Shown: positions 1 through 6,521 of the stretch, piece by piece
How the letters are laid out: each line of letters begins with the position of its first letter
How positions within the stretch are numbered: position 1 is the first letter of the stretch
Assembly: GCA_964438735.1 (NCBI GenBank)
Contig: CAYTLW010000138.1
Coordinates: forward strand, 1-19,127
DNA: 19,127 nucleotides
DNA from: CAYTLW01 sp964438735
GTDB lineage: Bacteria; Myxococcota_A; UBA9042
Direction of reading: 5' to 3'
Translations under genes and position numbers: made by a program
The notes under the pieces: model-generated
Seen by the model: the letters and a program-made list of their open reading frames with translations, nothing else
Told to the model about the DNA's origin: nothing
Databases searched by the model: none

Positions 1-112
1 AGCCGCGCGACCAGAGTCGTCCTCAGCTACTCAGCCCTTAGTGCGATCGCCCTGCCGCCAGCAAGTACCCCCCGGCGCAGGATAAAAAATTCACTATACC
101 AATTTTATTCAT

Positions 113-131
113 CCCCTTATACGATCACCCC
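113..131 (+). promoter_or_regulatory. Conserved 19-nt box directly upstream of the Spo11-like gene
   Basis: The 19 bases immediately before the ATG at 132 recur without a mismatch at 4081-4099, in front of the degenerate copy of the same gene. The box contains TATACGAT (118-125), of which TACGAT could be a weak -10 element. If so, transcription would begin within a few bases of the ATG and the mRNA would be leaderless or nearly so, which fits the absence of a clear Shine-Dalgarno sequence. The AT-rich run at 81-110 stands out from the GC-rich surroundings and may be part of the promoter. No good -35 is visible. The promoter role is inference; the repetition is directly seen. Confidence 0.4.
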
Positions 132-1211
132 ATGCACACCCCCGACAAAGCCAAGCTCGAAACCCTCGGCATTCGCCCGTTCGAGCAAGACATCCGCTCC
201 ATGACAGGCCCGGAACTGGTGCGTCATTTCGGCGCCGCACGCGGCGGCAGGCTCGTCACCACCCGGCTGCTTCGCAACCTGATCTACCAGGTGTGGGGGC
301 GCATTCGGCGTGGCGAGGAGCCGGTCATCAAGGGCAACGTGCGCAGCCTCTGGTACCGCTTCGTCAAGCCCACGGTGCTGCGGGTGCCGGAGCTGGATCG
401 CAACTGTCAGGCCCCGGACTCGGCGACGTCTCGGGTGCTGGCGGAGCTGGTCGAGGAGCATCGACTGTTCGATTACGAGGACTTCGGCTTCACCGACGCG
501 GCCTGGCGCAACCGCGCTGTGGGGCTGTTGCGGCCGCATGTGCTGATGTTCGCCGAGAAGACCGCCCACGTTCGACTGCTGGCGCGCGTGCAGCGGCAGG
601 TCGGGGCGTCATTCGTCGCCCTGGGCGGGGCGCCGGGGGCTTGCACCAGCGAGTACACGGCCAAGGAGCTCATGGCGGCGATGCCCGGGGGACCGGAGGC
701 GGGCGTTGCGCTGGTCGGACTGGTGGACTACGACCCGGCCGGCGCCATCATCGCGCGGGCTTTCGCTGATCAGCTGCGCAGCTTCGGACTTCAGGTCGCC
801 TCGTTGACCTGTCCGCTTCGGCCAGCGCTGTACAGCGCCGCAGAGTTGGCAGCGGCGCGGTTGCCGCAGAAAGACGGCGCGCGCTGTCGGACGTGGCTGG
901 CTGATGGGGGCGGAATCAAGGGGGAGGCCTGGGGGCTGAGTGTCGAGTCGCTGCCGGAGAGACGGCTGGAGGCGCTGATGCGCGACACCGTGCTGGGCCT
1001 GGCACCGGAGCCGCAGCCGGTGGTGCAGGCGCAGGGGCAGGCGGTGGATCGGCAGCGGCTGGCTGGAGCGACGCCGCTCCGCGCGGCCGACCTGGGGCCG
1101 GCGTTGCTGGCCGATGTGGCGCAGGGCAAGGAGTTCGCCATCGTCTCGCAGGGGCGGGTGGTGGCGTGGCTGTCACCAGAACAGACGAAGGTGTCAGGTC
1201 TTGACAGCTGA
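132..1211 (+). CDS. Spo11/topoisomerase VI subunit A-like Toprim protein with Phd-like C-terminal tail
   Basis: 359 residues. The middle resembles the Toprim fold of Spo11 and archaeal topoisomerase VI subunit A: a glutamate in FAEKTAHVRLL (E142), then after a Gly-rich strand (VALGGAPGA, 162-170) the metal-binding DYDPAG (D199, D201), then GLSVESLP (268-275), like the GIELE(A)LP segment of that fold. Upstream, GNVRSLWYRFVKP (68-80) resembles the winged-helix segment that carries the catalytic tyrosine in Spo11/TopVIA, making Y75 the candidate. After a Gln/Pro/Ala-rich linker (about 291-312), residues 314-350 read like a Phd/YefM antitoxin N-terminal fold (LRAADLGPALLADVAQGKEF, then IVSQGRVVAWLSP). 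No topoisomerase VI B (GHKL ATPase) partner is present in the window. The family relation is judged from motifs only. A different Toprim nuclease (for example of the DUF2399/JetD type) is the main alternative. The start is the first ATG, which matches where the partial copy at 4081 begins. Confidence 0.6.
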   Translation: MHTPDKAKLETLGIRPFEQDIRSMTGPELVRHFGAARGGRLVTTRLLRNLIYQVWGRIRRGEEPVIKGNVRSLWYRFVKPTVLRVPELDRNCQAPDSATSRVLAELVEEHRLFDYEDFGFTDAAWRNRAVGLLRPHVLMFAEKTAHVRLLARVQRQVGASFVALGGAPGACTSEYTAKELMAAMPGGPEAGVALVGLVDYDPAGAIIARAFADQLRSFGLQVASLTCPLRPALYSAAELAAARLPQKDGARCRTWLADGGGIKGEAWGLSVESLPERRLEALMRDTVLGLAPEPQPVVQAQGQAVDRQRLAGATPLRAADLGPALLADVAQGKEFAIVSQGRVVAWLSPEQTKVSGLDS

Positions 1212-1431
1212 CATCTTTGGGCAGCCCTCGGACCTGAACAACTGCGCCGATCGCCGCGCCCCACCCGCTGTACTTGTTGCGCCGGCGACAACCCGGCTCG
1301 ATTCGGCCTGCGTTCCAGTCGGCTTCCGCGCCAGAGCACGACGCAACGGCCGACCCATGTAACAGTTGACGAGCGTGTTGCCTCCTTTGGATGCGGGGGC
1401 GCAGCACGCGCCGGCGCGGAGGTACAAACAG

Positions 1432-1827
1432 ATGTCCACCACAATCATCCTGGCCGTCGCTGGCCTGATCGGCATCGTCCTGATGCAGAAGTGGCGCGCC
1501 ACGTCGCTGAACGCCGAGGTGCTCCGCGCAAAGAAGTCACAGGATCTGTCGCCGCTGGTGACGATGCTGGCAAACAAGAACGAGGCCACCCGTGCCAACG
1601 CCCTGAACCGGGCCATCCGCCAGCTCTGGGATCTCTACGAGCGCGAGATGGCGGCATCGCTGGTCAAGGAGCTCGCCGAGCGTCATCCCGAGGAGCGCAT
1701 CACCCAGTACTGGCTGGACCAGGTACAGAAGGTGGAGCCAGAGGTGGCGCGCAAGACCTTCAGCAACAACTTCATCGAACAGTACTTCCGGCCGGAGGTG
1801 GCGAGGAAGTGCGGCAACGTTGGGTGA
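1432..1827 (+). CDS. Small membrane-anchored protein of unknown function
   Basis: 131 residues, not recognised as a named family. The ATG at 1432 has a good GGAGG (1418-1422) nine bases upstream, so it is preferred over an in-frame upstream start. Residues 4-18 form one hydrophobic segment (TIILAVAGLIGIVLM), a probable membrane anchor or uncleaved signal. The rest is a soluble, charged, probably all-helical domain of about 110 residues; the stretch from LSPLVTMLANKNEATRAN (39-56) onward loosely resembles HEAT-like helical repeats. It lies 220 bases after the Spo11-like gene on the same strand, so co-transcription is possible but not shown. No promoter was convincing; TTGACG at 1366-1371 has no matching -10. 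Confidence 0.7.
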   Translation: MSTTIILAVAGLIGIVLMQKWRATSLNAEVLRAKKSQDLSPLVTMLANKNEATRANALNRAIRQLWDLYEREMAASLVKELAERHPEERITQYWLDQVQKVEPEVARKTFSNNFIEQYFRPEVARKCGNVG

Positions 1828-2089
1828 ACGATGTAGCTGTCGCGCCGGTGGCGTGACCTCAGAATCCAGATGAGTGGCTGAGATGCGGCGCCCCGCACAT
1901 TCGGGGTAGAGGGACCGCCAGGTCGCTACTCCAACGCATCGAGGCCGGCGCGCACTGCTGGTGCGGCATGGTCTGCAAACGGCCCTACAGACGTCATACT
2001 CCACAATACCTACCCCCTCGGGAGGGCAGCCCTGTAGAATAGCCGCGGAGGCAGCGGGGAATGTGTGAACCGACCGTGAAGACCATCTC

Positions 2090-4039
2090 GTGATGACGCT
2101 CTGCGTCGGACCGATGCGGGGCGGCGTCCGACTCGGCGCAGGGCGCGCGTCGTGCGGCACCTGTGGCTGCGCGTTGTCTGGCCCGCGCCGCGCCGCACTG
2201 GTGACCATCGCGTTGGCGATAGCGGCGATGGCCTGTTCTGGCCAACCGCCCACAAGTGGCGCGGGCGCCGACGCGTCGCCGAGCGATGCGAACGCCGACC
2301 AATCTGCTGCAGGGGCGCTCGACAGCGGTCAGCCGCGGCCTGCCGACGCAGGGCTGGACGGCGCCGCCGATGACGGGTCCATGCGCAGCGTCGAGGGTGA
2401 CGGCCACCCAGTTGATTCGGAAGAGCCGGGCGATGCCGGAGGCCCGGACGCGGCGAAGTCGTGCCAGGACGATGCAGACTGCGAGGCAAGCGCAGTGCAC
2501 GACCCGGCCCATTGCGCCGTGGGTCGATGCATTGCGGGCAGCTGCGTGGCTGTCAAGGCACCGCCGGACACGCCCTGCGATGATGGCAAGGCGTGCACCT
2601 CGGCCGACATCTGCACCGGAGATGGCCTGTGCGTTGGCACGCTGGACTGCCCGATCACGCCGCCGGCGGAATCCCAGTGCGTGCAGATCACCTGCAGCGC
2701 GGCCGGCGCGTGCCAGGTGGTCAACAAGGCGGGGCCCTGCGATGACGGGAGCGCCTGCACCACCGATGACAAATGCGCCTTCAAGACGTGCAATGGCACG
2801 CAGATCGACGTCGCCAAGACCTGCGATGACGGCAACACCTGCACCTCCGACGCATGCGACCCGGCGATGGGCTGCAGCAACGTGGTCGCGTCGGGTGCCG
2901 CTTGTTCCAGCGGCAACGCTTGCATCACCAACGCCACCTGTCAGCCCAACGCGACCTGCACCGGCGCGCCGCTGGTCTGCCCGCCGGGGCCGAATGCCTG
3001 CTCCGTCGCGAGTTGTGATCCGGCCGTCGGTTGCATCCAGCTGCCGGCTCCGGCTGGCACCCCCTGCACGGACGGCAGCGTCTGCACCACCGGTGACGCC
3101 TGCACCGGCCTTCTGGCGACCTGCGCAGGTGTCCAGGTCGTCTGCGACGATGGCAACCCCTGCACGGCCGACAGCTGCCAGCCAGCCGTCGGTTGTGTGC
3201 ACAGCCTGTGGGCGGCAATCTGCGAGGCGGACAACGACCTCTGCACGGGGCCCGACTTCTGCGTCGGCGCAGGCTGTGTCGCCGGTAAAAAAATCAACTG
3301 CAAGGACGGCAACGTCTGCACGACCGACGATTGCCTGCCGGCCAAGGGGTGTCAGCATCTGCCCAACAGCGAGGTCTGCAGCGATGGCACCGCCTGCACA
3401 AGCGGCGACGGCTGCGCTGACGGCAAATGCGTCGGCGGCGCCAAGGTGAACTGCGACGACGCCAAGCCCTGTACCAAAGACGTCTGCGACCAGGTCCAGG
3501 GGTGCCTGCACACGCCCATCGTCTGCAACGACGGCAACCCCTGCACCAAACCGACGGGACCGTGCCAGCCTGCGGTGGGCTGCGCCTACACCTTCGTCGA
3601 CGGCGGCGCCTGTGATGATGGTGACAAGTGCACGGTCAAGACGATTTGCTCCAAGGGCGACTGCGTGGGCGTGCCGGTCGATTGCAACGACTCCAACATC
3701 TGCACGAGTGACTCGTGCAATAAATGGAAGGGTTGCGTCAACATCCAGGACGCCTGCGACGACGGCAACGACTGTACGGCAGCGATCTGCGACAAGGATA
3801 AAGGCTGCAAGTTCATGCCCCTGAACGGCTTCCAGCCCTGCGATGATGGCGATGTCTGCACCAAGGCAGGGGTGTGCAAGATGGATGTCTGCGTCGCCAC
3901 CCCCAAGATCTGCAACGATGGTGTCGAGTGTACAAACGACGTCTGCCAGCCCGGCGTCGGGTGCAGCCACCCGCCCGTCGCCGATGGCACCCCCTGCGCC
4001 GCCGCGCAGGGCCAGTGTCTGGCCGGCAAGTGTGTATGA
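2090..4039 (+). CDS. Secreted cysteine-repeat protein, probable lipoprotein, with CDDGxxCT modules
   Basis: About 649 residues. The start is uncertain: GTG 2090 is followed at once by ATG 2093, and ATG 2114 is also in frame; none has a strong ribosome-binding site. A hydrophobic segment (about 35-48) ends at C49 in AAMAC, a poor lipobox at position -3. Residues 51-120 are an Asp/Ala/Gly/Pro linker. A first cysteine block (about 125-162) precedes the CDDGxxCT array at residues 163-635. The array has eight complete two-part units plus two extra second-half units, and a short cysteine cap (C-x6-C-x3-G-K-C) ends the protein. The same modules occur in the proteins at 10743 and 11453. Cysteines probably form disulfides outside the cytoplasm. 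Function unknown; a structural stalk or surface-binding role is inference. Confidence 0.85.
   Translation: MMTLCVGPMRGGVRLGAGRASCGTCGCALSGPRRAALVTIALAIAAMACSGQPPTSGAGADASPSDANADQSAAGALDSGQPRPADAGLDGAADDGSMRSVEGDGHPVDSEEPGDAGGPDAAKSCQDDADCEASAVHDPAHCAVGRCIAGSCVAVKAPPDTPCDDGKACTSADICTGDGLCVGTLDCPITPPAESQCVQITCSAAGACQVVNKAGPCDDGSACTTDDKCAFKTCNGTQIDVAKTCDDGNTCTSDACDPAMGCSNVVASGAACSSGNACITNATCQPNATCTGAPLVCPPGPNACSVASCDPAVGCIQLPAPAGTPCTDGSVCTTGDACTGLLATCAGVQVVCDDGNPCTADSCQPAVGCVHSLWAAICEADNDLCTGPDFCVGAGCVAGKKINCKDGNVCTTDDCLPAKGCQHLPNSEVCSDGTACTSGDGCADGKCVGGAKVNCDDAKPCTKDVCDQVQGCLHTPIVCNDGNPCTKPTGPCQPAVGCAYTFVDGGACDDGDKCTVKTICSKGDCVGVPVDCNDSNICTSDSCNKWKGCVNIQDACDDGNDCTAAICDKDKGCKFMPLNGFQPCDDGDVCTKAGVCKMDVCVATPKICNDGVECTNDVCQPGVGCSHPPVADGTPCAAAQGQCLAGKCV
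2576..3994 (+). repeat. Cysteine-module array within the 649-residue protein
   Basis: Each full unit has eight cysteines in two halves. Half A is roughly C-x5-C-x5-C-x4-C-x7 and half B is C-x5-C-x4-C-x5-C-x8. Eight A-B units can be read in order. Two additional B halves, one beginning CNDGNPCTKP and one beginning CDDGNDCTAA, break the alternation. Unit lengths and sequences vary much more here than in the array at 12332-17686, so this array looks older or under weaker homogenisation. Confidence 0.85.
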
Positions 4040-4080
4040 GCCGTCGGGCACGCCAGCCGATTCGGATTCCAGCGCTCCAA

Positions 4081-4187
4081 CCCCTTATACGATCACCCCC
4101 TTGAACACGCCCGACAGAGCCAAGCTCGCCACCCTTGGCATCCGCCCATTCGAGCAAGACCTCCACACCGTGACAGGCCCCGAGCTG
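4081..4187 (+). pseudogene. 5' fragment of a second Spo11-like gene copy
   Basis: This segment aligns with 113-218. The first 19 bases are identical, then there is one extra C, then 29 codons with 15 base differences in 87 (about 83% identity by hand count). Of the 29 residues 21 are identical, including the run TLGIRPFEQD, and six of the base changes are synonymous. The would-be start is TTG. Similarity stops at 4187 and the frame closes soon after (stop near 4211). The pattern of synonymous change suggests the copy diverged while still coding and was later truncated, rather than being a recent partial duplication. It starts 41 bases after the stop of the upstream cysteine-repeat gene. Confidence 0.75.
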
Positions 4188-4204
4188 CCACGCCTGAAGC
4201 GTGG
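4188..4204. repeat. Short hairpin, CCACGC / GCGTGG
   Basis: Perfect 6-bp arms flank a 5-base loop. The left arm starts exactly where similarity to the Spo11-like gene ends. There is no T-tract, so a factor-independent terminator is unlikely. Confidence 0.5.
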
Positions 4205-4209
4205 TCGGT

Positions 4210-4229
4210 AGGTTGGTATTTGCCAACCT
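4210..4229. repeat. Short hairpin, AGGTTGG / CCAACCT
   Basis: Perfect 7-bp arms flank a 6-base loop (tatttg). It lies just upstream of the -35 of the MerR-type promoter. It could be a remnant terminator of the upstream unit or an extra binding site; neither is shown. Confidence 0.5.
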
Positions 4230-4234
4230 GGCGC

Positions 4235-4265
4235 TTGACCCTCACGTTACGTGAGGCCTCATAGT
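4235..4265 (+). promoter_or_regulatory. MerR-type promoter and operator of the TipAL-like regulator
   Basis: TTGACC (4235-4240) and CATAGT (4260-4265) are separated by 19 bp, the long spacer typical of MerR-controlled promoters. A perfect inverted repeat, CCTCACGT-T-ACGTGAGG (4240-4256), fills the spacer. In the MerR family the dimer binds such a palindrome and twists the DNA so that the over-long spacer becomes usable. Its position 40 bases before the regulator's start codon points to autoregulation. Confidence 0.85.
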
Positions 4266-4304
4266 GGAGCCCGACGCCGCGCAATCCGGCGTGGGGAGGT
4301 TGCC

Positions 4305-5078
4305 ATGGTCAACGCGAAGAAGAGCGAATGGACGGTCAAAGAGGTCGCAGCGATGACCGGGCTCACCGTCCGGGCGCTGCACCACTACGATGAGATCGGG
4401 CTGGTATCACCACGCCGCGACGTCAACGACTATCGCAAGTACGGGCAGCAGGACCTGCAACGCCTGCACGAGGTGCGCGTCTATCGCGAGCTGGAGCTCG
4501 ACCTTGCGCAAATCCGCATCTTGCTGTCGGACAACGGGCGCCCGCGGTCAGAAGTCCTGCAAGAGCAGCGAGCGGCCCTGGAGGCACGCATCGAGAAGCT
4601 GATGGACCTGTCCTCGGCGCTGGACAAGGCAGCGCAGGCCGAGCGTGCAGGGATTCGGCTGACACCACGCGAGCTGTTCGAGGTGTTCGGGGACTTCGAT
4701 CCGTCCGCCTACGTCGATGAAGTGCAAGCGCGTTGGTCCGGCGACAGAACCGACGAGAGCAGGGCCCGCACACGTTCGTATAGCAAAGCGCAGTGGCAGG
4801 TACTCAAGGCGGAGGGCGCAAGACTGAACGAAGCGATGGCCGCCGTGATGCAGGACGGTGAGGGCGCAGCCAGCCAGCGTGCGGTGGCTATTGCTGAGAA
4901 GATGCGCTTGCACATCGATCGGCGGTTCTACCCGTGCCCGAGAGCCCACCACGCCGTCCTGGCGGTCATGTACACCGAGGATCGGCGTTTTGAGGCGACC
5001 TACGAAGCGACCGCGGCGGGCCTGGCGGCGTTTGTGCGCCAGGCGATCGAAGCGAACGCAGCGCTCAATCAGGGCTGA
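4305..5078 (+). CDS. TipAL-type MerR-family transcriptional regulator
   Basis: 257 residues. The N-terminal winged helix-turn-helix is clear (VKEVAAMTGLTVRALHHYDE, 11-30, followed by IGLVSP), then a helical dimerisation region (about 75-115). The C-terminal part (about 130-250) matches the TipAS ligand-binding domain: FDPSAYVDEVQARW, RLHIDRRFYPC, MYTEDRRFEATYE and GLAAFVRQAIEAN. C211 lies where TipAS-type domains often carry the cysteine that can bond thiopeptide antibiotics. ATG 4305 is chosen because GGGGAGG (4293-4299) sits at good spacing; an upstream in-frame ATG at 4251 would place the start inside the operator. Members sense small molecules and activate their own and sometimes efflux genes. 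No target gene follows here: the next gene is convergent. Confidence 0.92.
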   Translation: MVNAKKSEWTVKEVAAMTGLTVRALHHYDEIGLVSPRRDVNDYRKYGQQDLQRLHEVRVYRELELDLAQIRILLSDNGRPRSEVLQEQRAALEARIEKLMDLSSALDKAAQAERAGIRLTPRELFEVFGDFDPSAYVDEVQARWSGDRTDESRARTRSYSKAQWQVLKAEGARLNEAMAAVMQDGEGAASQRAVAIAEKMRLHIDRRFYPCPRAHHAVLAVMYTEDRRFEATYEATAAGLAAFVRQAIEANAALNQG

Positions 5079-5175
5079 AGGGCTGCGGTCGGGGGCGAAT
5101 CTCAGTTGCTGTGTAGCTTCGGGTCTCACGACGGGTCGATGCTGGCCAACATGGCTGTCAGCGCCGGTCGGCTCA

Positions 5176-5859
5176 TCACGTCGCCTTGTCGTGTTTCGGA
5201 TCCAACAAGATGCGCTGGTAGCTGTCGCGGGCGTCCTTGTTGTAGTTGGCCAGCATGTTCTCCACGTTTTCCAGGCGCAGGCGTCGGGCCATGTCGGCGT
5301 TGGTGATGGCGATGCGGTCGTAGAGGGGCATCATCGGCGGGCGCGCCAGCAGCTCGTCGATGTCTGCGATGTCTACCGCCTTGGTGCCGCCATCCCGTCC
5401 CTCGTAGAGGGCACGCACGGCGTCCTGGCGCACCCATTGGATGGTCGGATCGGGCGCTCGGCGGAAGAGCGTGAGCATGGAGAAGGGGTTCTGGTCGCCA
5501 TACTTCAGGTTGGGATGCAGCGCCGCCGTGCCAAATCGGTCGTCTCGATCCCGCGGGTAGTTGGCGTGCTCGTTCAGGTCGGCCACGAATTGGGTCCACA
5601 CGTCGGGCTCCACCTCGGCCAGCGGGAACACGATCTGGACCACGACCTGGGTCGGATCGGCGGCGATGGTGTGGCTCAGGTCCACCAGGGCCTGCACGCT
5701 GTCTTCGGCGGGGAAGTGGATGTAGCGACGAACCTGGCCCAGCCGTCGCCCCATCTTGGCATAGGGGCAGAAGCCGTACTCCTCGATGAACTCCACCAGG
5801 TAGCGCTCGTTGACCCGCAACGCCTCGACGCCGATGGCCTCCCGCTGGGCGTCGCTCAT
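5176..5859 (-). CDS. DUF1415 family protein
   Basis: 227 residues from the ATG ending at 5859. The family hallmark is visible as GFCPYA (29-34), like the LCPFA segment of DUF1415, and as ALHPNLKYGDQNPFSMLTLF (113-132), like its FHP...NxxPMLHLLR region. The biochemical function of the family is not established. The frame stays open upstream with Pro-rich, low-quality sequence; the ATG after GGTGGA is preferred but a GTG near 5945 cannot be excluded. It converges with the MerR gene, with 97 bp between their stops, and no obvious terminator lies there. Confidence 0.75.
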   Translation of the reverse strand: MSDAQREAIGVEALRVNERYLVEFIEEYGFCPYAKMGRRLGQVRRYIHFPAEDSVQALVDLSHTIAADPTQVVVQIVFPLAEVEPDVWTQFVADLNEHANYPRDRDDRFGTAALHPNLKYGDQNPFSMLTLFRRAPDPTIQWVRQDAVRALYEGRDGGTKAVDIADIDELLARPPMMPLYDRIAITNADMARRLRLENVENMLANYNKDARDSYQRILLDPKHDKAT

Positions 5860-6126
5860 GGGCGGCAGCGCTTCCACCGGCAACGTGGGCGCGGGCGGGC
5901 GCGGCAGCGGGGCCGAATCCTGCTTGGGCCGTTCAGCGTGTCTCACACCAGGCCTCCCGATTCCGCAAGGCGCAAAACGGCCAGCCCGCCGATGGTAACC
6001 GATACCAGGTCTCTTCGTATGCCGCCGCAAAACTCAGTATTGCTACGGACATCATCCCCCCCCCCAAGCGGGCAGCGCAAAAACCATCAAGCAACGGTGG
6101 CCGTCCCCTGCCCGATGCGGTGGGGA

Positions 6127-6151
6127 GGTCAGGCAGGGAACCTGCCTGACC
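6127..6151. repeat. Perfect 11-bp hairpin with 3-base loop
   Basis: GGTCAGGCAGG (6127-6137) and CCTGCCTGACC (6141-6151) are perfect complements around GAA. No T-tract follows on either strand. It is directly followed by a second GC-only stem at 6152-6172 (GGGGGCC / GGCCCCC). Confidence 0.7.
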
Positions 6152-6173
6152 GGGGGCCGAGCCCCGGCCCCCC

Positions 6174-6256
6174 AAAAAATAAACTGAGTTGTTTTTGGGC
6201 CGCCAAAACCAGCCCCACCGTACAGCCGCCCCCACCACGGCCCAAAAACAACTCAG
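6174..6256 (-). terminator. Intrinsic terminator of the fetA-fetB operon (minus strand)
   Basis: Arms of 19 bp are perfectly complementary (6184-6202 and 6238-6256; CTGAGTTGTTTTTGGGCCG), with 35 bases between. Read on the minus strand, the stem is followed at once by TTTATTTTTT (complement of 6174-6183), the standard hairpin plus U-tract. It lies about 270 bases after the fetB stop, which is far but without an intervening gene. The loop is larger than usual. Confidence 0.65.
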
Positions 6257-6284
6257 GCCGGGTCACCCGTGAGATGCCCGGCCT
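6255..6284. repeat. Composite stem-loop AGGCCGGG / CCCGGCCT
   Basis: Eight-bp outer arms (6255-6262, 6277-6284) enclose an inner TCAC-cc-GTGA stem (6263-6272), giving one long bulged stem. On the minus strand it is followed six bases later by TTTTT within the arm of the next palindrome, so it may be an additional terminator for fetB. Confidence 0.5.
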
Positions 6285-6521
6285 TCGTTGTTGGCCCCAG
6301 GTACCGTGGAAGGCCTTGGACGCGCAACGCCCAAGGGGGAGTCAGTGTCCCGCTGCGGCAAGTCCCATCGCCAAAAACCTTGCGGCCTGGATCCGGGCGG
6401 GTGCGTACACGGTCGAGCCCAACTCCCATGCTCCAAAATACGGCCCAAGGGCTTGAAACCCACGGCGTTTCTGGAACCACGGGAAACATAGCGAGTCCGT
6501 AGTTGCCTGCCAAGCGCTTTT

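Larger units (their letters stand above)
5860..6521. other. Gene-free stretch rich in palindromes
   Basis: No credible gene was found in these 662 bases; open frames across it have poor composition and no ribosome-binding sites. It contains a run of ten C (6056-6065), four stem-loops packed into 6127-6284, and a strong minus-strand terminator. From 6285 to 6521 it would be the long 3' untranslated region of fetB, where only a small imperfect repeat (CCTTGG ... CCAAGG, near 6314-6336) was noticed. Confidence 0.6.

Noticed and set aside
4251..4304. N-terminal extension of the MerR regulator from ATG 4251
   Set aside because: It would begin inside the operator and before the -10; the ATG at 4305 has a strong Shine-Dalgarno sequence and gives the normal family N-terminus.
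4858..6456. 532-codon open frame on the plus strand
   Set aside because: It overlaps the MerR gene in another frame, runs antisense to the DUF1415 gene and crosses the palindrome cluster; composition is that of a high-GC shadow frame.
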